Part shown: positions 42,658 through 48,447 of the stretch, piece after piece
How the letters are laid out: the number at the start of each line of letters is the position of its first letter
Position numbering within the stretch: the first letter of the stretch is position 1
Assembly (NCBI GenBank): GCA_025927575.1
Contig: JAICLJ010000012.1
Span: 1-48,447 of the forward strand
DNA: 48,447 nt
Direction: 5' to 3'
DNA from: Bryobacteraceae bacterium
GTDB taxonomy: Bacteria > Acidobacteriota > Terriglobia > Bryobacterales > Bryobacteraceae
Made by a program: the position numbers and the translations under genes
The notes under the pieces: model-generated
The model's database searches: none
What the model saw: the letters and a program-made list of their open reading frames with translations, nothing else
What the model was told of the DNA's origin: nothing

Positions 42658-44199
42658 ATGACAACGAATTCAAGGTGGCTATGCTCGCCTGAAAGGGCCC
42701 AAACGTTCTCCGCGGCCACGTTGTTCGTTGAGGCGCCGCCGGTAGGCAAAGGGTTGCCGGCATTCCTGGTCTCCCTGCTGCTCCATTGCGCCGTCGTTAC
42801 GGTGTTGACCCTTGCGTTACACCCTCCACGCCGTAACTCAGCGGAGTTCATCCCGGGCAGATACACGGTTCGCCTCATCGAATTGCAGCCGCCCCGGATT
42901 TTTCGGAGCCCTGTTGCCGCGCCGGCGCCGGCGAAGACATCCGCTCCTTCGCGGTCGCGGCTTGGCGCCAGAGAGTCGCGGCTCAGTGCAGGAGAGAGCG
43001 CCGGTCCGGCAGTGGCGCACAGGAGGTTTAAACTTCGGGCGCCCGCCCAATTCCCGAAGGCCCGGCAGACGCTGGTGCAATTGGACGCTCCGCCTAAGCT
43101 GGTCATGAACATTGCGGTTCCGGATGTTCTCTTGTGGGCGCAAAAGATAGCGCCTGCTCCACGGAGAAGGCTGGTTCCTCCTCCGCTCAAGGAGATTCCC
43201 AAGCCGGCACGGACCTTGTTGGCGCCGCCGACGCTCGATTTACCGAATCAGGAAACCAACATTGCCGATATGCGCTTCGCTCCGCCGCTGGCGACGAATG
43301 CGCCGAAGCTGCCGGTGCCCCCCGCGACCACGATCCCAATCAAGGTCGACGGGCCGGAAGACAAGGGCGCTCAGCTTCCACAAACCGTTTCGACAAACTC
43401 CAGCGAGGAGAGCACGGCGCACGTACTCTCGATCTCCAGCATTCCCTTACGCGCCGACAGTCTTGTCATCCTTCCGCCTGCAAACCAGATTGCGTTATCG
43501 GGAAATGGGCAGGGACAAGGTAGCGGCGAAGGCGCAGGCGCCGGAGATGCGAGCGGGGCCAGCACAACCGGCGTCGGGACGGCGGACGGTACGCAAACCG
43601 GAGCGGCTGCTGGGGGAAGTGGGAAGTTAGCAGAAGGAGTGGGAAGCGGGCTTCAGACACTCGCCGGCGGCGCCGGCACCGCTGCACTTGGGTCTGCCGG
43701 TTTCGGAAGCGCCGGCGAAGGACTTGCGACGGAAGCGATGCATCGCATCGCGCGCGCGAAGGACGGGAAATTCAGTGTCGTAGTGATTGGATCCTCGGCG
43801 GCGGAGGCGTATCCCGATAGCATCGGGCTAATGACCGGAAAAGTGATCTACACCGTCTATCTAAAGGTCGGCTTGCGCAAGAGCTGGATTCTGCAGTATT
43901 GCCTTCCGGGTCCGGTGGAGCAGCAGCTTCGCGTAAAGGGCAGCGCAACCCAGCTCGATGCCCCGTGGCCGTTCCTGATGTTACGGCCGGACCTTGCGAA
44001 TTCCGATGCGCTCATGCTGCACGGGCTGGTGAACATCGATGGCCGGTTTGAAAAGCTTGCGCTCGTTCTACCGGCCGCGTTTCCGCAGAAGGACTTGCTG
44101 GTTTCTTCGTTGCGGCAATGGGAATTCCGCCCCGCGAAACGAGACGGGCAGCCGATTGCGGTCGAGGTGCTGCTGATTATTCCGGGAGATACAGAGTAG
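42658..44199 (+). CDS. TonB-like energy-transducer protein with long Pro/Gly-rich linker
   Basis: This 513-residue protein has an N-terminal membrane helix (FLVSLLLHCAVVTVLTLAL), a long Pro/Ala-rich section (about 70-260), a Gly-rich low-complexity section (about 300-350: GNGQGQGSGEGAGAGDASG) and a C-terminal TonB-like domain ending SLRQWEFRPAKRDGQPIAVEVLLIIP. TonB proteins link inner-membrane energy to outer-membrane receptors. It lies in reverse orientation inside the Tad cluster, ending 8 bp from tadG. A dispersed repeat inserted in frame adds SAPSRSRLGARESRLSAGE. The start at 42658 is chosen because the upstream residues look non-coding. Confidence 0.75.
   Translation: MTTNSRWLCSPERAQTFSAATLFVEAPPVGKGLPAFLVSLLLHCAVVTVLTLALHPPRRNSAEFIPGRYTVRLIELQPPRIFRSPVAAPAPAKTSAPSRSRLGARESRLSAGESAGPAVAHRRFKLRAPAQFPKARQTLVQLDAPPKLVMNIAVPDVLLWAQKIAPAPRRRLVPPPLKEIPKPARTLLAPPTLDLPNQETNIADMRFAPPLATNAPKLPVPPATTIPIKVDGPEDKGAQLPQTVSTNSSEESTAHVLSISSIPLRADSLVILPPANQIALSGNGQGQGSGEGAGAGDASGASTTGVGTADGTQTGAAAGGSGKLAEGVGSGLQTLAGGAGTAALGSAGFGSAGEGLATEAMHRIARAKDGKFSVVVIGSSAAEAYPDSIGLMTGKVIYTVYLKVGLRKSWILQYCLPGPVEQQLRVKGSATQLDAPWPFLMLRPDLANSDALMLHGLVNIDGRFEKLALVLPAAFPQKDLLVSSLRQWEFRPAKRDGQPIAVEVLLIIPGDTE
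42933..42998. repeat. Dispersed GC-rich repeat, SRDREGA type, in frame in the TonB-like gene
   Basis: This copy starts AAGACATCCGCTCCTTCGCG and continues GTCGCGGCT, then GTCGCGGCTC. It aligns with 47596-47660. On the minus strand it reads as the peptide PSRDREGA. Here it interrupts coding sequence without a frameshift. Confidence 0.6.
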
Positions 44200-44207
44200 G
44201 CAATTCG

Positions 44208-45710
44208 TCAGTGGATAAGGGCCACTTTGCGTATCTTAAGAAAACTGAACGGGTAGAGTTGCATATTGATGTTTGTAGTACCAACAATACTCAGTGCGCT
44301 TACGATGATTTCGCCTTGATTCACTGTACTACTGCACGGCGTCCCATTATACGTAATCAACTGGTAGTGGTTGGCATCGGCTTTCATTGTAGCAACGGTG
44401 TTCGTGATGTAAATGGTTCCAACCAAATCGAAACAGCCATTACCTTGGCCAAAAGTGTGGGAGTTGTTATTTGTCGTGTGTGCAACGGAATTGCGATCCT
44501 GGAAGAAGAGTATCCCGTAATATGGTCCACTCGGCGATGCGGGCGGACTTGCAGTTGAGATGCCTGCACCCATGAATTTAGCGGTGACGCCGGTATTAAT
44601 ATCAAATACCCCTGCATTGGTCGGATTGCCGGCAGGTCCAGTGTTGTAAATGACCATGCCGCTTCCCGTATCTGCGTCCGACGTGCACAGCCCGGCAGGA
44701 CACGTAATAGCGGTGGTGTTCTTTAGCTTAAAACCGCCGCCTTGAATATAATACAATCCAGGCTTAAAGACTTCCATGGTGTTGTTGCTGCTCTCGTTGA
44801 TGCCTCCGACATAGAGTCCCGGAGAATATTCCTTGCATGTCGGGAGTGTGCAACCTTCTGTTCCATTGGAAATGGTTCTTGTGGTTCCCACAGTCGTAGG
44901 CACGGGCGGTCCACTCGGAAAAACCGAGGCATAGGGATCCCCGATCGGTGAAGAATGCATGTATTTGCCCGGCTTGCTGCCAAGGGAGACAGAGCCAGGA
45001 TTCGTCGTAGAACCTCCAAAAATACCGAAGTCCGCCCCAGTACCGGTTGTGCAGTTCCCCGAGTCAAGCAATCCCGCATGCGAAAGATCAACGGTTCCGC
45101 CTCCCGCATATGCACTGGGGTTGGAGGAATTGACTTGAATGCTCTGCGATGGGCCACCGCATATTTTGATTCCTGTGGTTCCATTCATGGAAAGCGCGTT
45201 TGCCATTGAAGGGTGCGTAATGACTAACGGAACCGGCGAGATCACGTTCACAATGCCCGCCGTTGCAGTCGCCCTGATCGTGGAAGCGGACGTACCAAGA
45301 AACCGTAGAAGTGTTGTGTTCACACTTCTCTGAACAGTTACTCGAAGCTGGTTCACTGGATCGGAGGAAAGGTCGACACCTATAGGCGCCGCTGTCGGAA
45401 CGTCCACTGTAACCGTGTCGCCGGCAGTCGCGCCAAAGCCGTTCAAACGGGCGTAGGCGCACGGGGTTCTGGTGTCTGTCGTGGTGCAAGAAAATGTATC
45501 TCCAGGCGCAAGGGTAGTCAATTGCGTGCCGTCATAGATACTCATGATCCCAGCTTGCGCCGCTGCATCAGCCGCAGCCTGGGCCATCTGCCGCTGCGCA
45601 AATAGATGGGAGCCGTCCGTAGCCAGACCGACGGCGCCGATCAGAAAAATACCCATCGCTAGCAAAACGAGAACAGTGGCCTGCCCTTCCTCTCCCTCGC
45701 GCCTGATCAT
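44208..45710 (-). CDS. TadG-like pilus assembly protein
   Basis: This 500-residue protein starts with the Tad-pilus N-terminal pattern EGQATVLVLLAMGIFLIGAVGLATDGSHLFAQRQMAQAAADAAAQAG, a short membrane helix followed by an amphipathic Ala-rich stretch. The rest is a long extracellular Thr/Ser/Gly-rich domain (to residue 500) with cysteines (IKICGGPSQS, CTLPTCKEYSP, CPAGLCTSD) and no recognised von Willebrand A domain. It is 7 bp after tadE and converges with the TonB-like gene. The role is probably a minor pilin-like adhesin. Confidence 0.8.
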   Translation of the reverse strand: MIRREGEEGQATVLVLLAMGIFLIGAVGLATDGSHLFAQRQMAQAAADAAAQAGIMSIYDGTQLTTLAPGDTFSCTTTDTRTPCAYARLNGFGATAGDTVTVDVPTAAPIGVDLSSDPVNQLRVTVQRSVNTTLLRFLGTSASTIRATATAGIVNVISPVPLVITHPSMANALSMNGTTGIKICGGPSQSIQVNSSNPSAYAGGGTVDLSHAGLLDSGNCTTGTGADFGIFGGSTTNPGSVSLGSKPGKYMHSSPIGDPYASVFPSGPPVPTTVGTTRTISNGTEGCTLPTCKEYSPGLYVGGINESSNNTMEVFKPGLYYIQGGGFKLKNTTAITCPAGLCTSDADTGSGMVIYNTGPAGNPTNAGVFDINTGVTAKFMGAGISTASPPASPSGPYYGILFFQDRNSVAHTTNNNSHTFGQGNGCFDLVGTIYITNTVATMKADANHYQLITYNGTPCSSTVNQGEIIVSALSIVGTTNINMQLYPFSFLKIRKVALIH

Positions 45711-45717
45711 AGAGCCC

Positions 45718-46158
45718 TCAAAACGTAATTACTCCCTGACTTGTACTTCCAAGATGCACGTTTAACAAACTGCCGAAATAAGACAGCATCGGACTGTAGG
45801 TATATACGACTTTTACGGTGACCGTTGAGCCCGCTGTGTTTGAGGGCGAATATGTCACGGTGATATTGGAATCGGCAAGCTGGAGCGTACCCGCGCTCGC
45901 GAAGTTCTTCACTACGGTCTTGACATTGGCGTCGTTGCCGTTGCCGCTGGCGCCGGAGGTGAGATCGCCGCCATGAACAATCGCATAGCGTGCGCCTGCG
46001 CGCGCCGAGTTGGCTACGGTCGTGTAAACCAGCACCAGTCGCGCCATCTCAACGACCCCGAAGATGAGGATCAGCAGCATGAGGAGAACCAGGCCGAATT
46101 CGACGAGGGTGCTGCCCTCGGAATCTTTCAGCCGGCGAACGGCCAACCATTCGGTCAT
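45718..46158 (-). CDS. tadE: TadE-like minor pseudopilin
   Basis: This 146-residue protein opens SEGSTLVEFGLVLLMLLILIFGVVEMARLVLVYTTVANSARAGARYA, the TadE pattern with the conserved Glu after the processing site. The start ATG at 46156-46158 overlaps the TGA of the upstream PilZ-TadE gene, so translation is coupled. A longer open frame upstream is inside that gene and is ignored. Confidence 0.92.
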   Translation of the reverse strand: MTEWLAVRRLKDSEGSTLVEFGLVLLMLLILIFGVVEMARLVLVYTTVANSARAGARYAIVHGGDLTSGASGNGNDANVKTVVKNFASAGTLQLADSNITVTYSPSNTAGSTVTVKVVYTYSPMLSYFGSLLNVHLGSTSQGVITF

Positions 46159-47036
46159 TGGATCATCCTCATATATGTCCGGCGATGAATCGTGGTGGGC
46201 GGCAGAGTTGCGCGGATTCCCAACCTTGGAAAGCTGAAAAGCTGAATCGGCGCAGTATAGCGGTAGGTGACATCGACTACGGCCACGGCATATGTGGCCG
46301 ACTCGGGATCGGGAGATGTGCCCGAGCATGAGCCTTGCTGATAAGGTGTCGATAGTATGGTTGAGCCGTTATAAATGCAAATGTTGACGGTAGGACTCGA
46401 TCCATTTAGCAGCGAGAAGACGTCGTTGTTTATGACAGTGTCCACCGCCGCGGTAGTTGCCTGTGCCGGGCTGCCGACAGAGGCGCCGGCGAGGACAGCA
46501 TACTGCGCGCCAACGCGTGCGGCATTCGCAACCGTGATCCAACCGTAAAAAAAGGCGCCAAAAGTCACCATGTTCACGATCAGCAGAAACAACAGCGGTG
46601 TTATCAACGCAAATTCAACCAGCGCCTGTCCTTCGGTGTCCTTTCCCGATATCGCGTTCCCATTTGCGCTCTTCAGAATGCTCCGCAGGAACTTCTCCAG
46701 AGATTTGCGCTCGGCTGCGTTGCCGAACACAAATCGGACGCCTACTCCGTCACCTGCGCGGCGGGCAACTTTGCACGATATGTGTACTGAATCGGATTCC
46801 ACGGCCGAGCCGTCCTGAGCGGACGCGCGCTGCAACACTATGCTGACGATCGTTCCCGGATAGAACTCCTCCGAGTTCGGCGTACACAGAAATGCGCCGC
46901 TCACGCTGATATCTTTCACGTCGCGCGCAACCGGTGCTCCGCCGTCCCAATAATAAGACGACAGGCCCGGCCGGGGATGCCGTATTGCACGTTTAACGCG
47001 AGCCGGCCCAGCCTGCAGCCATTTCAGAAATCCCAT
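46155..47036 (-). CDS. PilZ-TadE fusion protein
   Basis: This 293-residue protein joins two families. Residues 1-120 resemble a PilZ domain: Arg16, Arg19 and Arg22 in RAIRHPRPG, then DISVSGAFLC (Asp42-x-Ser44-x-x-Gly47) and GVGVRFVFG. PilZ domains bind cyclic-di-GMP through RxxxR and DxSxxG; the second motif is intact, the first is not exact. Residues 135 onward are TadE-like: EGQALVEFALITPLLFLLIVNMV with conserved Glu141, then VANAARVGAQYAVLAG. ATG 47036 has an AGGGA site; an upstream GTG at 47066 would overlap the DUF192 gene. The fusion would put PilZ in the cytosol and the pilin part outside. Other TadE and TadG genes follow in the same operon. Confidence 0.82.
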   Translation of the reverse strand: MGFLKWLQAGPARVKRAIRHPRPGLSSYYWDGGAPVARDVKDISVSGAFLCTPNSEEFYPGTIVSIVLQRASAQDGSAVESDSVHISCKVARRAGDGVGVRFVFGNAAERKSLEKFLRSILKSANGNAISGKDTEGQALVEFALITPLLFLLIVNMVTFGAFFYGWITVANAARVGAQYAVLAGASVGSPAQATTAAVDTVINNDVFSLLNGSSPTVNICIYNGSTILSTPYQQGSCSGTSPDPESATYAVAVVDVTYRYTAPIQLFSFPRLGIRATLPPTTIHRRTYMRMIQ

Positions 47037-47052
47037 ACCAATCCCTGTCAAT

Positions 47053-47475
47053 TCACCCTGAGACACCGTTAGCTGTCACCTTTGCTTGTGTGCTTTTCAG
47101 GTGCTCTTCGAGCTCCTCCGGCGAGCAAATCAGTAACTCATCGCCCACCTGCGTCTGAGACGAGTAAATCGTCCGGGTTGGAAGCTCCAGAACACTCCGG
47201 CAGCTTGGCTTGATGGGTCCAATGCGAAAGCTACCCATCGATTCAACCGTGTGGATGACTTTGCTGTTTTCGTCCAGATAAATCAGATCGACTGAAAACA
47301 GAACGCCGATCGTATGAACTCCTTGCGACGGCACAACCCAAATCCCTTCGTCGTTTTTCAGACGAATTCTGCCAGCCAGCCCTCGGAGCCGTGAGAAATG
47401 CGTATCGGCCGCCGTGACGCTCAGGCTCAAAAATGATTCGCGCGTTTTGTTAAATACACAGTACCGGCTTGGCAT
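47053..47475 (-). CDS. DUF192 family protein (second copy)
   Basis: This 140-residue protein has the DUF192 core: HFSRLRGLAGRIRL, EGIWVVPSQGVHTIGVLFSVDLIYLD, CRSVLELPTRTIYSSQTQVGDEL. A longer form from GTG 47589 is possible but lacks a ribosome site; the family core starts after ATG 47475. It lies just upstream of the PilZ-TadE gene. Together with 39370-39852 the two DUF192 genes bracket the pilus genes. Confidence 0.85.
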   Translation of the reverse strand: MPSRYCVFNKTRESFLSLSVTAADTHFSRLRGLAGRIRLKNDEGIWVVPSQGVHTIGVLFSVDLIYLDENSKVIHTVESMGSFRIGPIKPSCRSVLELPTRTIYSSQTQVGDELLICSPEELEEHLKSTQAKVTANGVSG

Positions 47476-47595
47476 ATAGTCAATGTCTGGCGACCAAGTT
47501 ATTCTGGCCGCTAAATCCTGTCCGACGACTCTCCTCGAAAGTTCGATAGCGCGGGTTCTCCTTCCGGCGCCTGGCGCTATCCGGCGCACTTATTA

Positions 47596-47660
47596 AAGAC
47601 GTCCGCTCCCTTGCGGTCGCGGCTCCGTTCCGGAAGTCGCGGCTTGGAGCGCTGAGGGAG
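47596..47660. repeat. Dispersed GC-rich repeat, SRDREGA type, intergenic
   Basis: Starts AAGACGTCCGCTCCCTTGCG, followed by GTCGCGGCT and GTCGCGGCTTGGAGCG. It matches the copy at 42933-42998 over about 25 bases at the left end and again around GTCGCGGCT. It lies between the DUF192 gene and the 31-residue peptide gene. Confidence 0.6.
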
Positions 47661-47711
47661 GCACCGCGACAGCCCGAGATGCCCCCGAAAATGGTCAGTC
47701 AGTCCCCGTAA

Positions 47712-47807
47712 TTAACGAACGCGTGTTCGACGGCGCTGAATCAAGAAGAGCAGCACGATAACAAACAGCACGCCCGCAATGATTCTGATTAAGGTTGTAG
47801 TATCCAT
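47712..47807 (-). CDS. 31-residue single-span membrane peptide
   Basis: ATG 47805-47807 to TAA 47712-47714. The peptide begins MDTTTLIRI, spans IIAGVLFVIVLLFLI and ends QRRRTRVR, one membrane helix with a basic cytosolic tail. An AAAGGA site lies 6 bases before the ATG. It starts 18 bp after tadC ends, on the same strand, so it probably belongs to the Tad operon. No family is recognised. Confidence 0.55.
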   Translation of the reverse strand: MDTTTLIRIIAGVLFVIVLLFLIQRRRTRVR

Positions 47808-47825
47808 GAATTGTCCTTTTCTCCT

Positions 47826-48447
47826 TTAGCTGAAAAACTTCTTCATCGAATCCTGCATCACGATAATGGCCGGTCCCAACGCTACAATAAACAACGACGG
47901 AAAGATGAAGAGAACCAGCGGGAAGACCATTTTCACCGACATCTTCGCCGCTATTTCCTCCACACGCTGCCGCCTTTGCACGCGCAACGTGTCCGCTTGC
48001 ACGCGCAGGTTTTTGGCCACGCTCGTTCCAAACTGATCCGCCTGGTTGATCGATGAAACCAAGGCTCGGATCACGTCGATATCGACGCGATCCGTCAGGT
48101 TTTTCCATGCCTCCGTCCGGGGCCGCCCGGCTCGCTGCTCCAAGGTAACGAGCGAAAGTTCGTCGCTCAATTCCGGCTGGCTCCGGCCCAGTTCATTTAC
48201 GCTGCGTATCATCGCCTGGTCAAGACTCAAACCCGCCTCGATACAAATCACCATGAGATCCAAGAAGTCCGGCAATCCCAGGCGGATGTTCATGTGGCGC
48301 GCGGCAATTCGCCGTCCGAGCCAGAAATCCGGCCCGAGAAACCCCAAGGCCAATGAAAGCGCATATACCAGAAATGCATTGCCGTTCGCGAGCCCCGTGA
48401 CGGTCACGAGCACACATAGCGTGAGCGGGACCAGCACCTTCGCGCCG
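47826..48447 (-). CDS. tadC: Tad pilus inner-membrane platform protein TadC (N-terminus outside window)
   Basis: The 207 visible residues match the type II secretion F domain of TadC. GLPDFLDLMVICIEAGLSLDQAMIR, NELGRSQPELSDEL, TEAWKNLTDRVDIDVIRALVSSINQADQFGTSV and LRVQRRQRVEEIAAKMSVKMVFPLVLFIFPSLFIVALGP are typical. The frame is open to the window edge, so the start codon is outside. TadC forms the inner-membrane platform that couples the ATPase to pilin assembly. Confidence 0.93.
   Translation of the reverse strand, partial: GAKVLVPLTLCVLVTVTGLANGNAFLVYALSLALGFLGPDFWLGRRIAARHMNIRLGLPDFLDLMVICIEAGLSLDQAMIRSVNELGRSQPELSDELSLVTLEQRAGRPRTEAWKNLTDRVDIDVIRALVSSINQADQFGTSVAKNLRVQADTLRVQRRQRVEEIAAKMSVKMVFPLVLFIFPSLFIVALGPAIIVMQDSMKKFFS

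Noticed and set aside
42357-43202. Minus-strand frame opposite the TonB-like gene, containing PSRDREGA
   Set aside because: The peptide arises from the dispersed repeat; the rest is antisense to the TonB-like gene and lacks a ribosome site.

Overview
The window looks like chromosomal DNA of an Acidobacteriota bacterium, probably near Bryobacterales/Solibacterales. This is inferred from gene content, not from a marker gene. The hints are an Oar-type TonB receptor with an N-terminal carboxypeptidase-regulatory domain, a DUF5666 repeat protein, an ECF sigma factor overlapping a Ser/Thr kinase with a PD40 propeller, a small secreted protein with a VPFDF motif, many Tat-exported enzymes, and short GC-rich palindromic repeats between genes. 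I see no phage, insertion sequence, CRISPR array or tRNA. The one RNA gene is rnpB.

Layout. 1-5 kb: mfd (C-terminus beyond the window) with rfaE2 overlapping it, a 41-residue membrane peptide, a DUF892/YciE ferritin-like protein and a DUF2071 protein. 5-12 kb: a Tat-exported alpha/beta-hydrolase, an operon of a DUF5666 protein plus a large Oar-like TonB receptor, and an operon of a macrodomain protein plus an unknown protein. 12-20 kb: tatA, a HAD phosphatase, then an ABC exporter 10 bp upstream of a 1518-residue NdvB-like cyclic-glucan-synthase protein that lacks the usual GH94 phosphorylase end. 20-24 kb: a degenerate receiver protein, rnpB, an MtaB-like tRNA methylthiotransferase and a ceramidase-like exported protein. 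24-30 kb: a Tat-signal DegT/DnrJ aminotransferase, a BNR/sortilin-type propeller protein with a Thr/Asn/Pro/Arg hexapeptide repeat, a glycosyltransferase resembling polypeptide GalNAc-transferases, and a second GT2 enzyme. 30-34 kb: the Ser/Thr kinase-PD40 protein and its ECF sigma factor. 34-39 kb: small secreted and membrane proteins and a divergent pair of exported carbohydrate-active proteins (beta-helix and clan GH-A). 39-48 kb: a Tad/Flp pilus cluster with cpaB, the cpaC secretin, a TadG-like protein, TadE, a PilZ-TadE fusion, tadC, two DUF192 proteins, a BamE-like protein, a 31-residue membrane peptide, and a TonB-like gene in the opposite orientation.

How the genes work together. The ABC exporter and NdvB-like protein probably make and export a beta-glucan. 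The propeller and GalNAc-T-like enzyme may be a substrate and its glycosyltransferase; this is inference, and it is my best candidate for an undescribed system. The Tad cluster is split by a reversed TonB-like gene, and its PilZ-TadE fusion suggests possible cyclic-di-GMP sensing by a minor pilin. Start codons were chosen by signal peptide, ribosome binding site or overlap where these were visible. Family assignments come from motif recognition alone; no database search was run.
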